DNA of 64,000 bases, taken from the NCBI RefSeq assembly GCF_015354575.1, contig NZ_JACAFQ010000014.1:1-64000 (forward strand), read 5' to 3'. A model generated the notes under the pieces. It made no database searches. It saw nothing but the letters and a program-made list of their open reading frames with translations, and was not told the DNA's origin. This DNA is from Pseudomonas sp. UFMG81. GTDB taxonomy: Bacteria > Pseudomonadota > Gammaproteobacteria > Pseudomonadales > Pseudomonadaceae. A program made the position numbers and the translations under genes. Below, one piece after another: positions 9,966 to 18,602 of the stretch; position 1 is the first letter of the stretch, and each line of letters starts with the position of its first letter.

Positions 9966-10187
9966 ATGGTCATTCACGCAGAGCAATTCCCATTCCAATT
10001 CGTAATGCCCTTTGCCGCGGACGACGGCACAGAGAGGGGCAGAAACGACGACCAGATCAAGATCGAAAACCTAAAGTCGCTCAATAACAGCTTACCTTCG
10101 CAGCCGGCCGCGCAGCATGAGCTGCTAGGAATGATCTATGCTGTCCTGAGTGTCGTGCGAAAGGCGCGAGAGCTGCTAGGAAGATAA
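9966..10187 (+). CDS. Hypothetical 73-residue protein
   Basis: The frame contains a hydrophilic N-terminal half (DDGTERGRNDDQIKIENLKS) and a helical C-terminal half (ELLGMIYAVLSVVRKARELL). No convincing RBS precedes the ATG (AGAG directly abuts it). It lies in a scarred zone between relics, so it may not be functional. I do not recognise it. Confidence 0.35.
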   Translation: MVIHAEQFPFQFVMPFAADDGTERGRNDDQIKIENLKSLNNSLPSQPAAQHELLGMIYAVLSVVRKARELLGR

Positions 10188-10248
10188 ACGTGCTTTAAAA
10201 AATGCAATGTAGGAGCCTTCGTTCCCGAAGAGCCGCGTTGGTGACGCT

Positions 10249-10329
10249 ATGACCATCCGCGTAATCGCCTTGTGTTGCCTTCTCGGAACCGTCCTGTGGG
10301 TCTGGATAGCCGCTACCATCTTTCTCTAA
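10249..10329 (+). CDS. Possible 26-residue membrane peptide
   Basis: ATG 10249 to TAA 10329 encodes a peptide that is nearly all one hydrophobic helix (VIALCCLLGTVLWVWIAATI), typical of small single-span membrane proteins. No strong RBS is visible. Included because the hydrophobic pattern is striking for such a short frame. Confidence 0.3.
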   Translation: MTIRVIALCCLLGTVLWVWIAATIFL

Positions 10330-10360
10330 CCTCAAAAAGAGCGCCGTTGACTTGCTCGTA

Positions 10361-10378
10361 GACCGTTAGTGTACGGTC
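10361..10378. promoter_or_regulatory. Inverted repeat GACCGT-N6-ACGGTC in a promoter-like setting
   Basis: GACCGTTAGTGTACGGTC lies 12 bp after TTGACT (10347-10352). A dyad placed in the spacer behind a -35 box is the layout of MerR-family promoters. No MerR gene or downstream target remains nearby, so it may be an orphan left by rearrangement. Confidence 0.3.
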
Positions 10379-10531
10379 GACCTGAAGTCACAAAACCTGA
10401 GAAGAGCACTTTCTGCGACTTCTCAACGACGCTGTTGTCCACGCGCGATCTTGGCCGTCCTAGGTATATTGAGCACAAGCAAAAAAGCCGCTTTTCCGCA
10501 AGAGGATTGGGGGAAGCGAATGAAACGCGAT

Positions 10532-10822
10532 CTATCTAATCTTCGCGCTAATCGGGTTGGATTTTTCCGCGATCTGGCCAGCCCGGCCAACGCCCCAGGC
10601 AAGAGCCCGGGTCATCGATTGTCCTGGGCGGGTGTTGTGCGCCTCCTCATACAGAGACTGGCCGTCGCTGCCGTACACGCCGATGAACATCTGTGTAACA
10701 CCCTCGCGGGATAGCCTGACCTGCACATCGATCGTCGAGCCGTCATCAAGCTCTTCTTCATGGCTCCGGCAGTGCAGCCCTAGATCGGCCCATTCCCAAT
10801 AGGTGTCACCTCGATTTCGCAT
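10532..10822 (-). CDS. Conserved hypothetical protein, 96 residues
   Basis: I chose ATG 10822, which has AAGGAGCAGGGC in front; the frame is open further upstream but without an RBS. The protein begins MRNRGDTYWEWADLGLHC and continues with alternating strands (STIDVQVRLSREGVTQMFIG) and a short helical C-terminus. It is soluble and has no signal peptide. I recall similar small proteins in Pseudomonas accessory regions but know no function. It stands alone between relics and the alkylsulfatase unit. Confidence 0.6.
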   Translation of the reverse strand: MRNRGDTYWEWADLGLHCRSHEEELDDGSTIDVQVRLSREGVTQMFIGVYGSDGQSLYEEAHNTRPGQSMTRALAWGVGRAGQIAEKSNPISAKIR

Positions 10823-11405
10823 GCCCTGCTCCTTAAGTGGAGCTTTAAGTAAGGCAGAAGCATTCGCAGTTAGCCACACCGTTACTCCGAAACTGTAAAC
10901 CACCCGCGCTAGAGGCATGTTGGCAAAAAAAATCCACCTCTCCGCGAGGGGTCGGGAGAAGTGGACTGAAACCTACAAATAAATGAATTGCCTCCATGCG
11001 TGGGAGCAAATTCAACTCTAGATGTTCCTCCGTAGATTGGCCATTCTGGAATCGCCAAGCCGTGCTGGTCCGACCTCGGCCCGACCGCTGTATGGCCAGA
11101 CCGCCAGTCGTGATGGTCCACAACCCATAGCGGACATTCGCGAAGGGCTGCAATCGACCCAAAGCTGCCCTTCGTGGGGGGCAGAAATCAGCAAAAGGTT
11201 CTCGTAGCAACGGACAGGCACGAACACCTACTCGGGGACGGCTCATGTTGGCTTGTCGCGGGCCATAGTTGATAGCAATCCACCCCTTTGGAAAAGTGTA
11301 CTGAGCCAGCAGTAGTGGCCTTTTGCTCCTAAGTGGGGGCGGGTTCAAAAAAGTCTAATCGCGATTTGGACTAACCCGCAATCGTAGCTAGCCTATCTAA
11401 GCAGC
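10823..11405. other. Gene-poor 580-bp stretch
   Basis: No coding frame with an RBS is convincing on either strand. CCCATAGCGGACATTCGCG at 11126 belongs to a short motif family (CCCATAGCGGAC) that recurs at 19833 and, as CCCAAAGCGGAC, at 27106. These look like junction scars common in accessory DNA. Confidence 0.4.
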
Positions 11406-11474
11406 ATGAAATCCTCGCTGGCAGTTGCCCTAATCGGCACGGCGTATCTAGTAGGCAAAAGGAGCTTGTTATGA
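11406..11474 (+). CDS. Possible 22-codon leader peptide before sdsA
   Basis: ATG 11406 runs 22 codons (MKSSLAVALIGTAYLVGKRS...) and its TGA overlaps the ATG of sdsA. The sdsA RBS lies inside it, so translation of the leader could influence sdsA initiation. The leader itself has only a weak RBS. Confidence 0.25.
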   Translation: MKSSLAVALIGTAYLVGKRSLL

Positions 11475-13495
11475 GATTGGCCGTAAAAGCGTTTTCCCGT
11501 CAGAGTTCTCCATCGAGTTCGAGCCGCCTGTGGAAAGTCAGTTCAACTTTCTTCTTGGCGACCGCCATCGCCATGGCATCGCAGGCCTGGGCGGAAGAGA
11601 AGGCCAAGCCGGCTACCGCTGCAACCAAGGCGGCCAATGACGCGCTGCTCAAGGAGTTACCGTTCAATGACAAGACCTCCTTTGAGTTAGCTCACAAGGG
11701 TTTCATCGCGCCTCTGCCGAAAGAGCCGATCAAGGGCGCATCGGGCAACTTGATCTGGGACCCGGCCAAATACGCCTTCATCAAAGAAGGCGAAGCGGCA
11801 CCAGACACCACCAACCCGAGCTTGTGGCGCCAGTCCCAGCTGATCAATATCTCTGGCCTGTTCGAAGTCACCGATGGCATCTACCAGGTGCGCAACTACG
11901 ACCTATCGAACATGACGATCGTCGAGGGCAAGGAAGGCATCACCATCTTCGACCCGCTGATCTCCTCGGAAACCGCCAAGGCAGCGCTGGACCTGTACTA
12001 CCAGCACCGGCCGAAAAAGCCCGTGGTGGCGGTGATCTACACCCACAGCCATGTGGATCATTACGGCGGCGTGCGCGGCGTGGTGGACGAGAAGGACGTC
12101 AAGGCCGGCAAGGTCAAGATCTACGCGCCCAAGGGCTTCCTGGAACACGCCGTGGCCGAGAACGTAATGGCTGGCACCGCCATGAGCCGGCGTGCCAGCT
12201 ATATGTACGGCAACCTACTGCCGCCGAGTGAAACCGGCCAGCTCGGTGCCGGCCTGGGCACCACCACCTCCGCTGGCACCGTGACCCTGATCCCGCCGAC
12301 CGACATCATCGAGAAGACCGGCGAGAAGCATGTAATCGACGGCCTCACTTATGAGTTCCTCTACGCGCCGGGCAGTGAAGCACCGGCTGAGATGCTCTAT
12401 TACATCAAGGAGAAAAAGGCCCTCAACACGGCCGAGGACTCCACCCACACCTTGCACAACACCTACTCGTTGCGTGGTGCGAAGATTCGCGAACCGCTGC
12501 CGTGGTCCAAATACCTGAACGAAGCGCTGAAAATCTGGGGTGACGACGTACAAGTGATGTACGCCATGCACCACTGGCCGGTTTGGGGCAACAAGGAAGT
12601 GAAGGACCAGCTGTCCTCGCAACGGGACATGTACCGCTACATCAACGATGAGACCCTGCGTCTGGCGAACAAGGGTTACACCATGACCGAGATCGCCGAG
12701 CAGGTGAAGCTGCCTCCATCGATTGCCAACCGCTTCTCCAACCGTGGCTACTACGGATCGCTGAACCACAACGTCAAGGCCACCTATGTGCTGCACCTGG
12801 GCTGGTTCATCGGCAACCCTGCTACGTTGTGGGAACTGCCCCCGGATGAACAAGCCAAGCGCTACGTCGATATGATGGGTGGTGCCGACGCTGTGCTGAA
12901 AAAGGCCAAAGAGTACTACGACAAGGGTGACTACCGCTGGGTGGCCGAAGTGGTCAACCATGTGGTCTTCGCCGACCCGAGCAATCAGGCGGCGAAGAAC
13001 CTGCAAGCCGACACGCTGGAGCAACTGGGCTATCAGGCCGAGAGTGGCCCATGGCGCAACTTCTACCTGACCGGCGCCCAGGAACTGCGCAATGGTGTGC
13101 AGAAACTGCCAACACCGGACACGGCTAGCCCCGACACCGTCAAGGCGATGGACCTGGACCTGTTCTTCGACTTCCTGGCCATGCGCCTGAAAGGACCTGA
13201 AGTGGGCGACAAGCACATCACCCTCAATCTGGACTTCACTGACCTCAAGCAGAAGTACACGCTAGAGATGGTCAACGGTGTTCTCAACCACACCGAGGGC
13301 GTGCAAGCGAAGGATGCCGACGCAACCATCAGCCTGACTCGTGACACCTTGAACAACATCATGCTCAAGCAGACCACGCTCAAGGACGCTGTCAGCAAAG
13401 GCGATGTGAAGGTTGATGGCGCCGAAAGCAAGCTTGAGGAGCTGATGAGCTACATGGATAACTTCGAGTTCTGGTTCCCGATCGTTACACCTTGA
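11471..13495 (+). CDS. sdsA: SdsA-type alkylsulfatase (metallo-beta-lactamase fold)
   Basis: This 674-residue periplasmic enzyme hydrolyses primary alkyl sulfates such as dodecyl sulfate to alcohol and sulfate. It starts at ATG 11471 behind AAGGAG. An N-terminal signal segment (STFFLATAIAMASQAWA) ends in a typical cleavage site. The binuclear zinc motif THSHVDHYGG lies at about residues 191-200, and AMHHWPVWG at about 366 adds a further conserved stretch. The alpha-helical dimerisation part follows, and the last 120 residues form the SCP2-like domain that binds alkyl chains. It is the first gene of a four-gene unit with a FadL-like porin, pointing to uptake and use of long-chain alkyl sulfates. 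A strong terminator follows. Confidence 0.93.
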   Translation: MRLAVKAFSRQSSPSSSSRLWKVSSTFFLATAIAMASQAWAEEKAKPATAATKAANDALLKELPFNDKTSFELAHKGFIAPLPKEPIKGASGNLIWDPAKYAFIKEGEAAPDTTNPSLWRQSQLINISGLFEVTDGIYQVRNYDLSNMTIVEGKEGITIFDPLISSETAKAALDLYYQHRPKKPVVAVIYTHSHVDHYGGVRGVVDEKDVKAGKVKIYAPKGFLEHAVAENVMAGTAMSRRASYMYGNLLPPSETGQLGAGLGTTTSAGTVTLIPPTDIIEKTGEKHVIDGLTYEFLYAPGSEAPAEMLYYIKEKKALNTAEDSTHTLHNTYSLRGAKIREPLPWSKYLNEALKIWGDDVQVMYAMHHWPVWGNKEVKDQLSSQRDMYRYINDETLRLANKGYTMTEIAEQVKLPPSIANRFSNRGYYGSLNHNVKATYVLHLGWFIGNPATLWELPPDEQAKRYVDMMGGADAVLKKAKEYYDKGDYRWVAEVVNHVVFADPSNQAAKNLQADTLEQLGYQAESGPWRNFYLTGAQELRNGVQKLPTPDTASPDTVKAMDLDLFFDFLAMRLKGPEVGDKHITLNLDFTDLKQKYTLEMVNGVLNHTEGVQAKDADATISLTRDTLNNIMLKQTTLKDAVSKGDVKVDGAESKLEELMSYMDNFEFWFPIVTP

Positions 13496-13523
13496 TTGCT
13501 CCCTTGACGCAGTTGGTCGTCAA

Positions 13524-13558
13524 GCAGGACACCGATTCGTCGGTGTCCTGCTCTTTTT
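13524..13558 (+). terminator. Terminator after sdsA
   Basis: GCAGGACACCGA-TTCG-TCGGTGTCCTGC forms a perfect 12-bp stem with a UUCG loop, followed by TCTTTTT. The next gene starts only 20 bp later with its own RBS, so the terminator likely lowers, rather than abolishes, downstream expression. Confidence 0.92.
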
Positions 13559-13577
13559 AAGTGCGGAGTAAGGGACT

Positions 13578-14879
13578 ATGACCACGACGTATTCAGTTAG
13601 CCTTGCTAAAAGGTTGGTGCCCGCAACACTGCTTTTCTTGACGTTCCAGAGCGGCAGTGTGTTGGCTGGCGGCATTTTCATCTATGAAGCCGGACAGGAA
13701 GGTAACGGCTTGGCCAATGCCGGCTCGGCGGCGTTGGCTACCGACCCCAGTGTGCTGATGAGTAATCCCGCTGGCATCGCACTGCTTCCCGGCACGCAGA
13801 TCAGCGCCAATGCCCAAGTGATCTTCGGCGACATTGGCTTCTCTCGTGACAGCAATAACCAGTTTGATGGTAATGAAGGCGGCAACGCCTTACAGTACTT
13901 GCCGGGGGCCAGCCTGTTCATCAGCCACCAAATCGACGAGCGCTCTGCTATTGGTTTCGGCATGTACGGCAACTTCGGCTTGGCCCTGGACTATGACGAT
14001 GACTGGGCTGGGCGATATTTCACCCAGGAGGCGGCGGTGATCGGCATTTCGTTCCAGCCGACCTTCGCCTACAAAGTCACCGACGACCTCACCATGGGTT
14101 TCGGCCCACGCATGATGCTGGGCTACTACCGCACCGAAATGGCCATCAACAACAGTCTGCTTGGGCTGGTGGACCGCCCGGACGGCCAGCTCGAATACAA
14201 GGACACCGACTTCGGCGCCGGCCTGAACCTGGGCTTGCTCTACCAGCTCGACCCGCGCACGCGCCTGGGCCTCGCCTACACCAGCAAGGTGAAGCTGGAG
14301 TTCGAGGACAGCCCGCACGTCCGCGACATCAACAACCCGATTATCAATGCCGCGCTGAACCGCCTGGACGTCGACACGCTGGAACTGGACATGAATGTGC
14401 CGCAGACCGTGACCCTCAGCGTGGCCCACCAGCTGGACGAGCAGTGGACTTTGCTGGGAAGCCTGGGCTGGCAGGACTGGAGCGAGTTTGGGGAAATCGG
14501 TGTGGAGGTGGATGCCAACACCGCAGACGTCAGCCGCACGGTCGATCGCCAGTACAAGGATACCTGGCATGCCTCGGTCGGCGCTCAGTACCAGATCAGC
14601 AAGCAGCTGCGTTGGAGCTTTGGCGTCGGCTACGACAGCTCGGCTGTCGATGACGAGGACCGTACGGTCGACAACCCAATGGGCGAGGCCTGGCGCTTCG
14701 CGACCGGGGTGAACTACCAGGTTGAGGAAGGCTTCGATTTGCACATGGCCTACACCTTGGTCTGGCTCGGCGACATGGACGTGGAGCAAACAAAAGCGCG
14801 CTCCGGCAACTCCCTGTCGGGCAGCTATGACAACGCCGCCTTACATATCATCGGCGGCGGTGCTACCTGGCGTTTTTGA
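13578..14879 (+). CDS. FadL/TodX-family outer-membrane transporter
   Basis: The protein has 433 residues and a signal peptide ending in SGSVLAGG. The mature start GGIFIYEAGQEGNGLANAGSAALATDPSVLMSNPAG is the N-terminal hatch signature of FadL-type hydrophobic-substrate channels, with the NPAG element. The remainder alternates amphipathic strands and ends in aromatic F (GGGATWRF), as expected for a 14-stranded barrel. FadL proteins pass long-chain fatty acids or aromatic hydrocarbons; beside an alkylsulfatase the substrate is probably an alkyl sulfate or the alcohol released. It starts at ATG 13578 behind GCGGAG. Confidence 0.9.
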   Translation: MTTTYSVSLAKRLVPATLLFLTFQSGSVLAGGIFIYEAGQEGNGLANAGSAALATDPSVLMSNPAGIALLPGTQISANAQVIFGDIGFSRDSNNQFDGNEGGNALQYLPGASLFISHQIDERSAIGFGMYGNFGLALDYDDDWAGRYFTQEAAVIGISFQPTFAYKVTDDLTMGFGPRMMLGYYRTEMAINNSLLGLVDRPDGQLEYKDTDFGAGLNLGLLYQLDPRTRLGLAYTSKVKLEFEDSPHVRDINNPIINAALNRLDVDTLELDMNVPQTVTLSVAHQLDEQWTLLGSLGWQDWSEFGEIGVEVDANTADVSRTVDRQYKDTWHASVGAQYQISKQLRWSFGVGYDSSAVDDEDRTVDNPMGEAWRFATGVNYQVEEGFDLHMAYTLVWLGDMDVEQTKARSGNSLSGSYDNAALHIIGGGATWRF

Positions 14880-14922
14880 AGGCTTTTCGCTGAATCCCGC
14901 TTAACGCAGAAGGAGAAGTTGC

Positions 14923-15591
14923 ATGAAGAGCAAATCGTTGGTTGCAACACTGTGCCTCGCATCGCTACTGCTGCATGGTTGTGCCAGCAAGTACGTCGAG
15001 CCGGACCAGTATTCGGGCTTTCTTAAGGACTACAGTAAACTCAAGGAGGAGAAGTCGCCATCGGGTGCGGCGGTCATGCGCTGGATCAAGCCAGGAATTG
15101 ATGTCAGCCAGTTCAACAGTGTGTATGTCGAACCCAGCCAGTTCTATCCCAAGCCTCAACCAACCGAAAAGATCCCGCAGCAGACTTTGCAAGGGATCAC
15201 CCAGTACTACGATCAGGCGTTGAAGACCCAGTTCTCCAAGGCCCTGCCGTTGGCTACCAGTCCGGGACCTGGGGTGCTGGTGGTGCGTCCGGCAATCACA
15301 GGGGTAAGCGCCAAAACCAAGGGCCTGCGTCCGTATGAAGTAATCCCGATCGCACTGGTCGCTGCTGGTATCAGCACGGCGACCGGTATTCGCGACCAGG
15401 ACACCAGTGTCGCCACTGAGGCTGCGTTCATTGACGGGCGCTCTAATGAAGTTGTCGCCGAGGTAGTACGCAAAGGCGCCGGCGCCGACCTGGAAAACTC
15501 CTCGCAAGTAATGCAGGCCAAGGATGCTCGCGCGGTACTCGATGGTTGGGCGAGAGACATGGTCAATGCGTTCCAGGCGCTGAAAAAATAG
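14923..15591 (+). CDS. DUF3313-type lipoprotein
   Basis: Residues 1-20 form a lipoprotein signal with lipobox LLHG-C (Cys20), so the protein is anchored in a membrane, most likely the outer one. The 222-residue body includes YSGFLKDYSKLKE and the central glycine-rich strand region (GVLVVRPAITGVSAKTKGL) typical of the DUF3313 family, whose biochemical role is unknown. AAGGAGAAG precedes the ATG. It lies 43 bp after the FadL-like gene and is presumably co-transcribed with it. Confidence 0.85.
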   Translation: MKSKSLVATLCLASLLLHGCASKYVEPDQYSGFLKDYSKLKEEKSPSGAAVMRWIKPGIDVSQFNSVYVEPSQFYPKPQPTEKIPQQTLQGITQYYDQALKTQFSKALPLATSPGPGVLVVRPAITGVSAKTKGLRPYEVIPIALVAAGISTATGIRDQDTSVATEAAFIDGRSNEVVAEVVRKGAGADLENSSQVMQAKDARAVLDGWARDMVNAFQALKK

Positions 15592-15600
15592 CTCGAATGT

Positions 15601-15629
15601 CCTCCTGCCGAACTGATTTAGGCAGGAGG
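15601..15629. terminator. Hairpin after the lipoprotein gene
   Basis: CCTCCTGCC and GGCAGGAGG pair perfectly over 9 bp with an 11-nt loop. No T-run follows, so it may act as an RNA-stabilising or weak termination structure between this gene and the inner-membrane protein. Confidence 0.45.
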
Positions 15630-15686
15630 ACTCAGAGGTTTTGAGTAGATTCCAAGTAAAGGGTTTCACTTTCTGAAGGAGCGACA

Positions 15687-16217
15687 ATGAATACCGTGCT
15701 GCTGAAGATCAAACATGAATTCATGAAGGCCCTTCCCCCGACCATTTTTTTCTTCATCATTCTGCACATCGTTGCCTTGATTCGCTCACTCATGATCAAA
15801 GGCTCGGGAGTGGACCTTCCCGTTTCTGCGTCAGTGCTGATTGCATCTCTGATTCTCGGCAAGTCTGTCTTAGTGGCAGACATGTTGCCCTTCATCAACC
15901 GATTTCCGGATAAACCGCTGATATGGAATGTCAGCTGGAAAACCCTCATGTATGCCTTGGTCGCGCTCGTCGTTCATTACCTGGAGCGGCTTTACGATTA
16001 CTGGAAAGAGACGCCGAGCCTCATGGATGCTAACTCGCTTCTATGGTCCTCGATGAACTGGCCGCGCTTCTGGGCCATTCAGATCCTGCTCTTGACCTTG
16101 ATTTTCATGTACTGCGTAATCGCCGAACTGGCACGGGTCATCGGCCGAGATCGACTGAAAGCGATGTTCATTGGTCCACTGCCGCCAAAACCTGCTAAGT
16201 CTGCGGAAGGCGCTTGA
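15687..16217 (+). CDS. Inner-membrane protein with four predicted helices
   Basis: The 176-residue product shows hydrophobic segments at about 16-33 (PPTIFFFIILHIVALIRS), 45-60, 83-101 (LMYALVALVVHYLERLY) and 131-149 (WAIQILLLTLIFMYCVI). Charged loops lie between them and it has a proline-rich tail. The start follows AAGGAGCGAC. It is the last gene of the alkylsulfatase cluster. I do not recognise a named family and propose no reaction. Confidence 0.8.
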   Translation: MNTVLLKIKHEFMKALPPTIFFFIILHIVALIRSLMIKGSGVDLPVSASVLIASLILGKSVLVADMLPFINRFPDKPLIWNVSWKTLMYALVALVVHYLERLYDYWKETPSLMDANSLLWSSMNWPRFWAIQILLLTLIFMYCVIAELARVIGRDRLKAMFIGPLPPKPAKSAEGA

Positions 16218-16439
16218 GATCCGCACGCTGGTGCAAGGGGAATCCTCAAAGCCGCGACTGGCAATCCGCTCTGGGTAGAAGGTGGCCATCCGCTCTACCC
16301 TGCGCGGCTAGTAAATCTAAGCATCTGGCAGGCTAAGGCTAGCCATGCTGGGAAGAAGCGTTTGAATTTGTCAGTTGTTTGAGTCTCTCTGCCACCTGTT
16401 TGCGCCAAGCACGAAAAATCTATAATTTGGCTTTAGCTG

Positions 16440-16655
16440 ATGAAAAATGAATGGATCTCGCCGATGTTCATTGCCGATGATGGACTACTGAAACCTTACT
16501 TGGACGCGGTTAAATCAGCACGAGCGGCTCGCTTGAGCGCCGAAAAAGCTTATCTGGCGCATTCTGACGATGAAGCGAAGTCAGCTCTGAAACGAGCGGA
16601 TGCTGCTTATCTTAAGGCCTGTGAAGAGCTGGCTAACCAGGTAATTCTCGAATAG
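16440..16655 (+). CDS. Hypothetical 71-residue helical protein
   Basis: The product is alanine- and lysine-rich and almost all helical (KSARAARLSAEKAYLAHSDD). A TATAAT hexamer lies at 16421, but the RBS is weak. An internal ATG at 16464 is an alternative start. The codons look coding, but there is no family assignment. Confidence 0.45.
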   Translation: MKNEWISPMFIADDGLLKPYLDAVKSARAARLSAEKAYLAHSDDEAKSALKRADAAYLKACEELANQVILE

Positions 16656-17050
16656 TTGGACGTTACGGTTATCCGTTGGCGAATCGCTTTGACCAGCCCC
16701 AGTGTTAGCGCTATCTGGGCGGCCGTCACCACGGGGTTAGGAGTGACACTTCGATCCAGTCTCGGGCTGCCGACCCATCTCACTCTACTTACCGGTTTAC
16801 CTGCGGCCCCTTCCTTGGGCTATCAACTCCCAGTGAAACGGTCACGGCTGCAACTCGATGGCTAGCAGGTGTAATTAGACGCTCAGCCCAAACACCTTGG
16901 AGGGCTTGGCGGCACCGTCATGAGCCTAGTTGTGCTCCAGGGAAGGTAACAGGCCCAATGTCCGCTTCTGGCCGGTTGCTGCCCTCAGTTAATAGACCTG
17001 GCATGTCTGCTACCGCAATACGTACAGGTCAATCGCTTGCCTCTTTGCTA
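16656..17050. other. Non-coding stretch
   Basis: No supported gene on either strand in about 390 bp. It contains AATGTCCGCTTCTGGCC, another TGTCCGCT scar motif. I see no clear terminator. Confidence 0.4.
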
Positions 17051-17066
17051 CTGAACGGATGTTCAG
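17051..17066. promoter_or_regulatory. Operator-like palindrome upstream of the nitronate monooxygenase
   Basis: CTGAACGGATGTTCAG has perfect 6-bp arms and is followed at once by CTATAAAGT, a plausible -10 element. The palindrome ends 105 bp before the start. TetR- or LysR-type control is possible, but no regulator gene adjoins. Confidence 0.4.
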
Positions 17067-17171
17067 CTATAAAGTCATGACCTTCCGATTCTGTGCGGCT
17101 GTCGCGTGGGTTAGACCTCTTTCGTCCAAATTGGATCGCCCCCCGTGCCGTCAATTAGCTGGAGAACTCTC

Positions 17172-18170
17172 GTGCGAAGCCAGTTGTTCAAAACGCGCAT
17201 CACCGAAATGCTCGGCATTCGCCATCCCATCCTGTGCGGCGGTATGGGACCTGGTGTCTCCGACGCGAATTACGTCGCAGCTGTGGTCAATGCTGGCGGA
17301 ATGGGTTTTATCGTTGCTGCTGGTTTTCCCGATCCGCACGTATTTCGTGAACAGCTTAGAAAATGCCGCGAGCTGACTTCCGGCAAGGGCTTCGGCGTAA
17401 ACCTGTATATTTCAGCTCAAGCCGAGGCAACGCAACGCTTGCAAGAGCATGTGAAGGTTCTTGCCGAAGAAAGGGTCCTTTGCGTAGAGACCTCGGGCGC
17501 AAGCCCCGAAGACATACTTCCAGCCCTGCGGGATGCTGGCTTAAAGGTCCTGCACAAGGTTCCTGCCGTCCGTTACGCACGATCTGCTGCGCGGCTTGGC
17601 GTGGATGCAGTGATCGTGGTCGGCAATGACAGTGGCGGCCATCCCGGAACGTATGGCATCAGCAGTATGGTCCAGGCGCCCCATGCTGCGAACGAGATCT
17701 CCATTCCACTGGTCATTGGTGGAGGAATAGGGACAGGCCGTCAGTTGGCTGCGACCTTGATGATGGGGGCAGACGCCGTCTTGATGGGTTCGAGAATGTT
17801 GGTAGCGGAGGAGTTGTGGATTCACCCCCAGTACAAGGATCTACTGGTTCAGAGCGATGGTACGGATAGCGTCGTTGTGAAGACCGGGCTGCGGCAGCAT
17901 CACCGGGTGCTGAACAATGAAAGCGCCAAGGCGGTTGCTGCCCTGGATGCGATAGGAGTAAGCGACTTCGAACGCTACCGTCCGCATGTAATGGGAACGC
18001 TCACGACCCAAGCCTACCTGACTGGGGACAGCAGTCTTGGCATGCTCGACTATGGTCCATCGGTGGTGTTTGCCAACGCCGTGCAGTCGGTGGAAGTCAT
18101 CTTTGATGAAGTGCTTGACGATGCGCAGCGGGCAATGCAGCGAATGGACCTTCTCCACTGCGAAGTCTGA
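17172..18170 (+). CDS. Nitronate monooxygenase / 2-nitropropane dioxygenase family
   Basis: The protein has 332 residues from GTG 17172, chosen because GGAGA precedes it by 6 bp. It is an FMN-dependent TIM-barrel enzyme that oxidises alkyl nitronates (or propionate 3-nitronate) to carbonyl products. Visible signatures are the N-terminal HPILCGGMGPGVSDANY, the catalytic-His loop GNDSGGHPG, and the phosphate-binding VIGGGIGTGRQLAATLMMGA. It is alone, with an operator-like palindrome upstream. Some members are mis-assigned enoyl reductases, so the substrate remains open. Confidence 0.88.
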   Translation: MRSQLFKTRITEMLGIRHPILCGGMGPGVSDANYVAAVVNAGGMGFIVAAGFPDPHVFREQLRKCRELTSGKGFGVNLYISAQAEATQRLQEHVKVLAEERVLCVETSGASPEDILPALRDAGLKVLHKVPAVRYARSAARLGVDAVIVVGNDSGGHPGTYGISSMVQAPHAANEISIPLVIGGGIGTGRQLAATLMMGADAVLMGSRMLVAEELWIHPQYKDLLVQSDGTDSVVVKTGLRQHHRVLNNESAKAVAALDAIGVSDFERYRPHVMGTLTTQAYLTGDSSLGMLDYGPSVVFANAVQSVEVIFDEVLDDAQRAMQRMDLLHCEV

Positions 18171-18281
18171 GGCTCCTCTTGAACGTCAAGATTCCTGTTT
18201 ACAGTGCGCAATGGCTCTCCTTAAGGACCAGCTACTCAAAAATAAGCCAGCGCGACTCTCATCCGCCGACAGGCAGCTGTT

Positions 18282-18319
18282 GGCCGTTAGCTACCCTCCA
18301 CGGTTGGCAGCTAACGGCC
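18282..18319. repeat. 11-bp perfect stem inverted repeat
   Basis: GGCCGTTAGCT and AGCTAACGGCC are separated by 16 bp. No T-run follows. A second, bulged dyad (GACCTG/CAGGTC with GGCAG/CTGCC inside, 18321-18352) adjoins it and overlaps TATACT, a possible -10 for the 68-residue gene. Confidence 0.5.
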
Positions 18320-18368
18320 TGACCTGCTAGGCAGTCCTATACTGCCCAGGTCACAACGGGAGGGCAGC

Positions 18369-18575
18369 ATGGGCAACTTGCGAGAGAAGATAGAGGCGGG
18401 TGAGCCGCTGATGCAGCAGGCCATTGAGGCATTGCGACGGTACCACGAAGCCAAAGCCGCAGAGAGCCCGCCCGATGAGGTCGAGCGCCTTAAAATGTTG
18501 GCGGAGTCATTGTTCCAGGCAGTCTCGGAGTACCAACTTCGAGCGTTTGGAGGGCCAGCACGGCCCCTTCAGTAA
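18369..18575 (+). CDS. Conserved hypothetical small helical protein, 68 residues
   Basis: It starts at ATG behind ACGGGAGGGCAGC, a good ribosome binding site. The product is acidic and helical (MGNLREKIEAGEPLMQQAIE...) without membrane segments. It stands alone just before the IS30-like element. No function is known to me. Confidence 0.6.
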   Translation: MGNLREKIEAGEPLMQQAIEALRRYHEAKAAESPPDEVERLKMLAESLFQAVSEYQLRAFGGPARPLQ

Positions 18576-18602
18576 ATGTTGATACCAACGGCTGCTTACG
18601 AC

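Noticed and set aside
12215..13216. 333-codon frame opposite sdsA
   Set aside because: Antisense shadow; sdsA has signal peptide, zinc motif and RBS.
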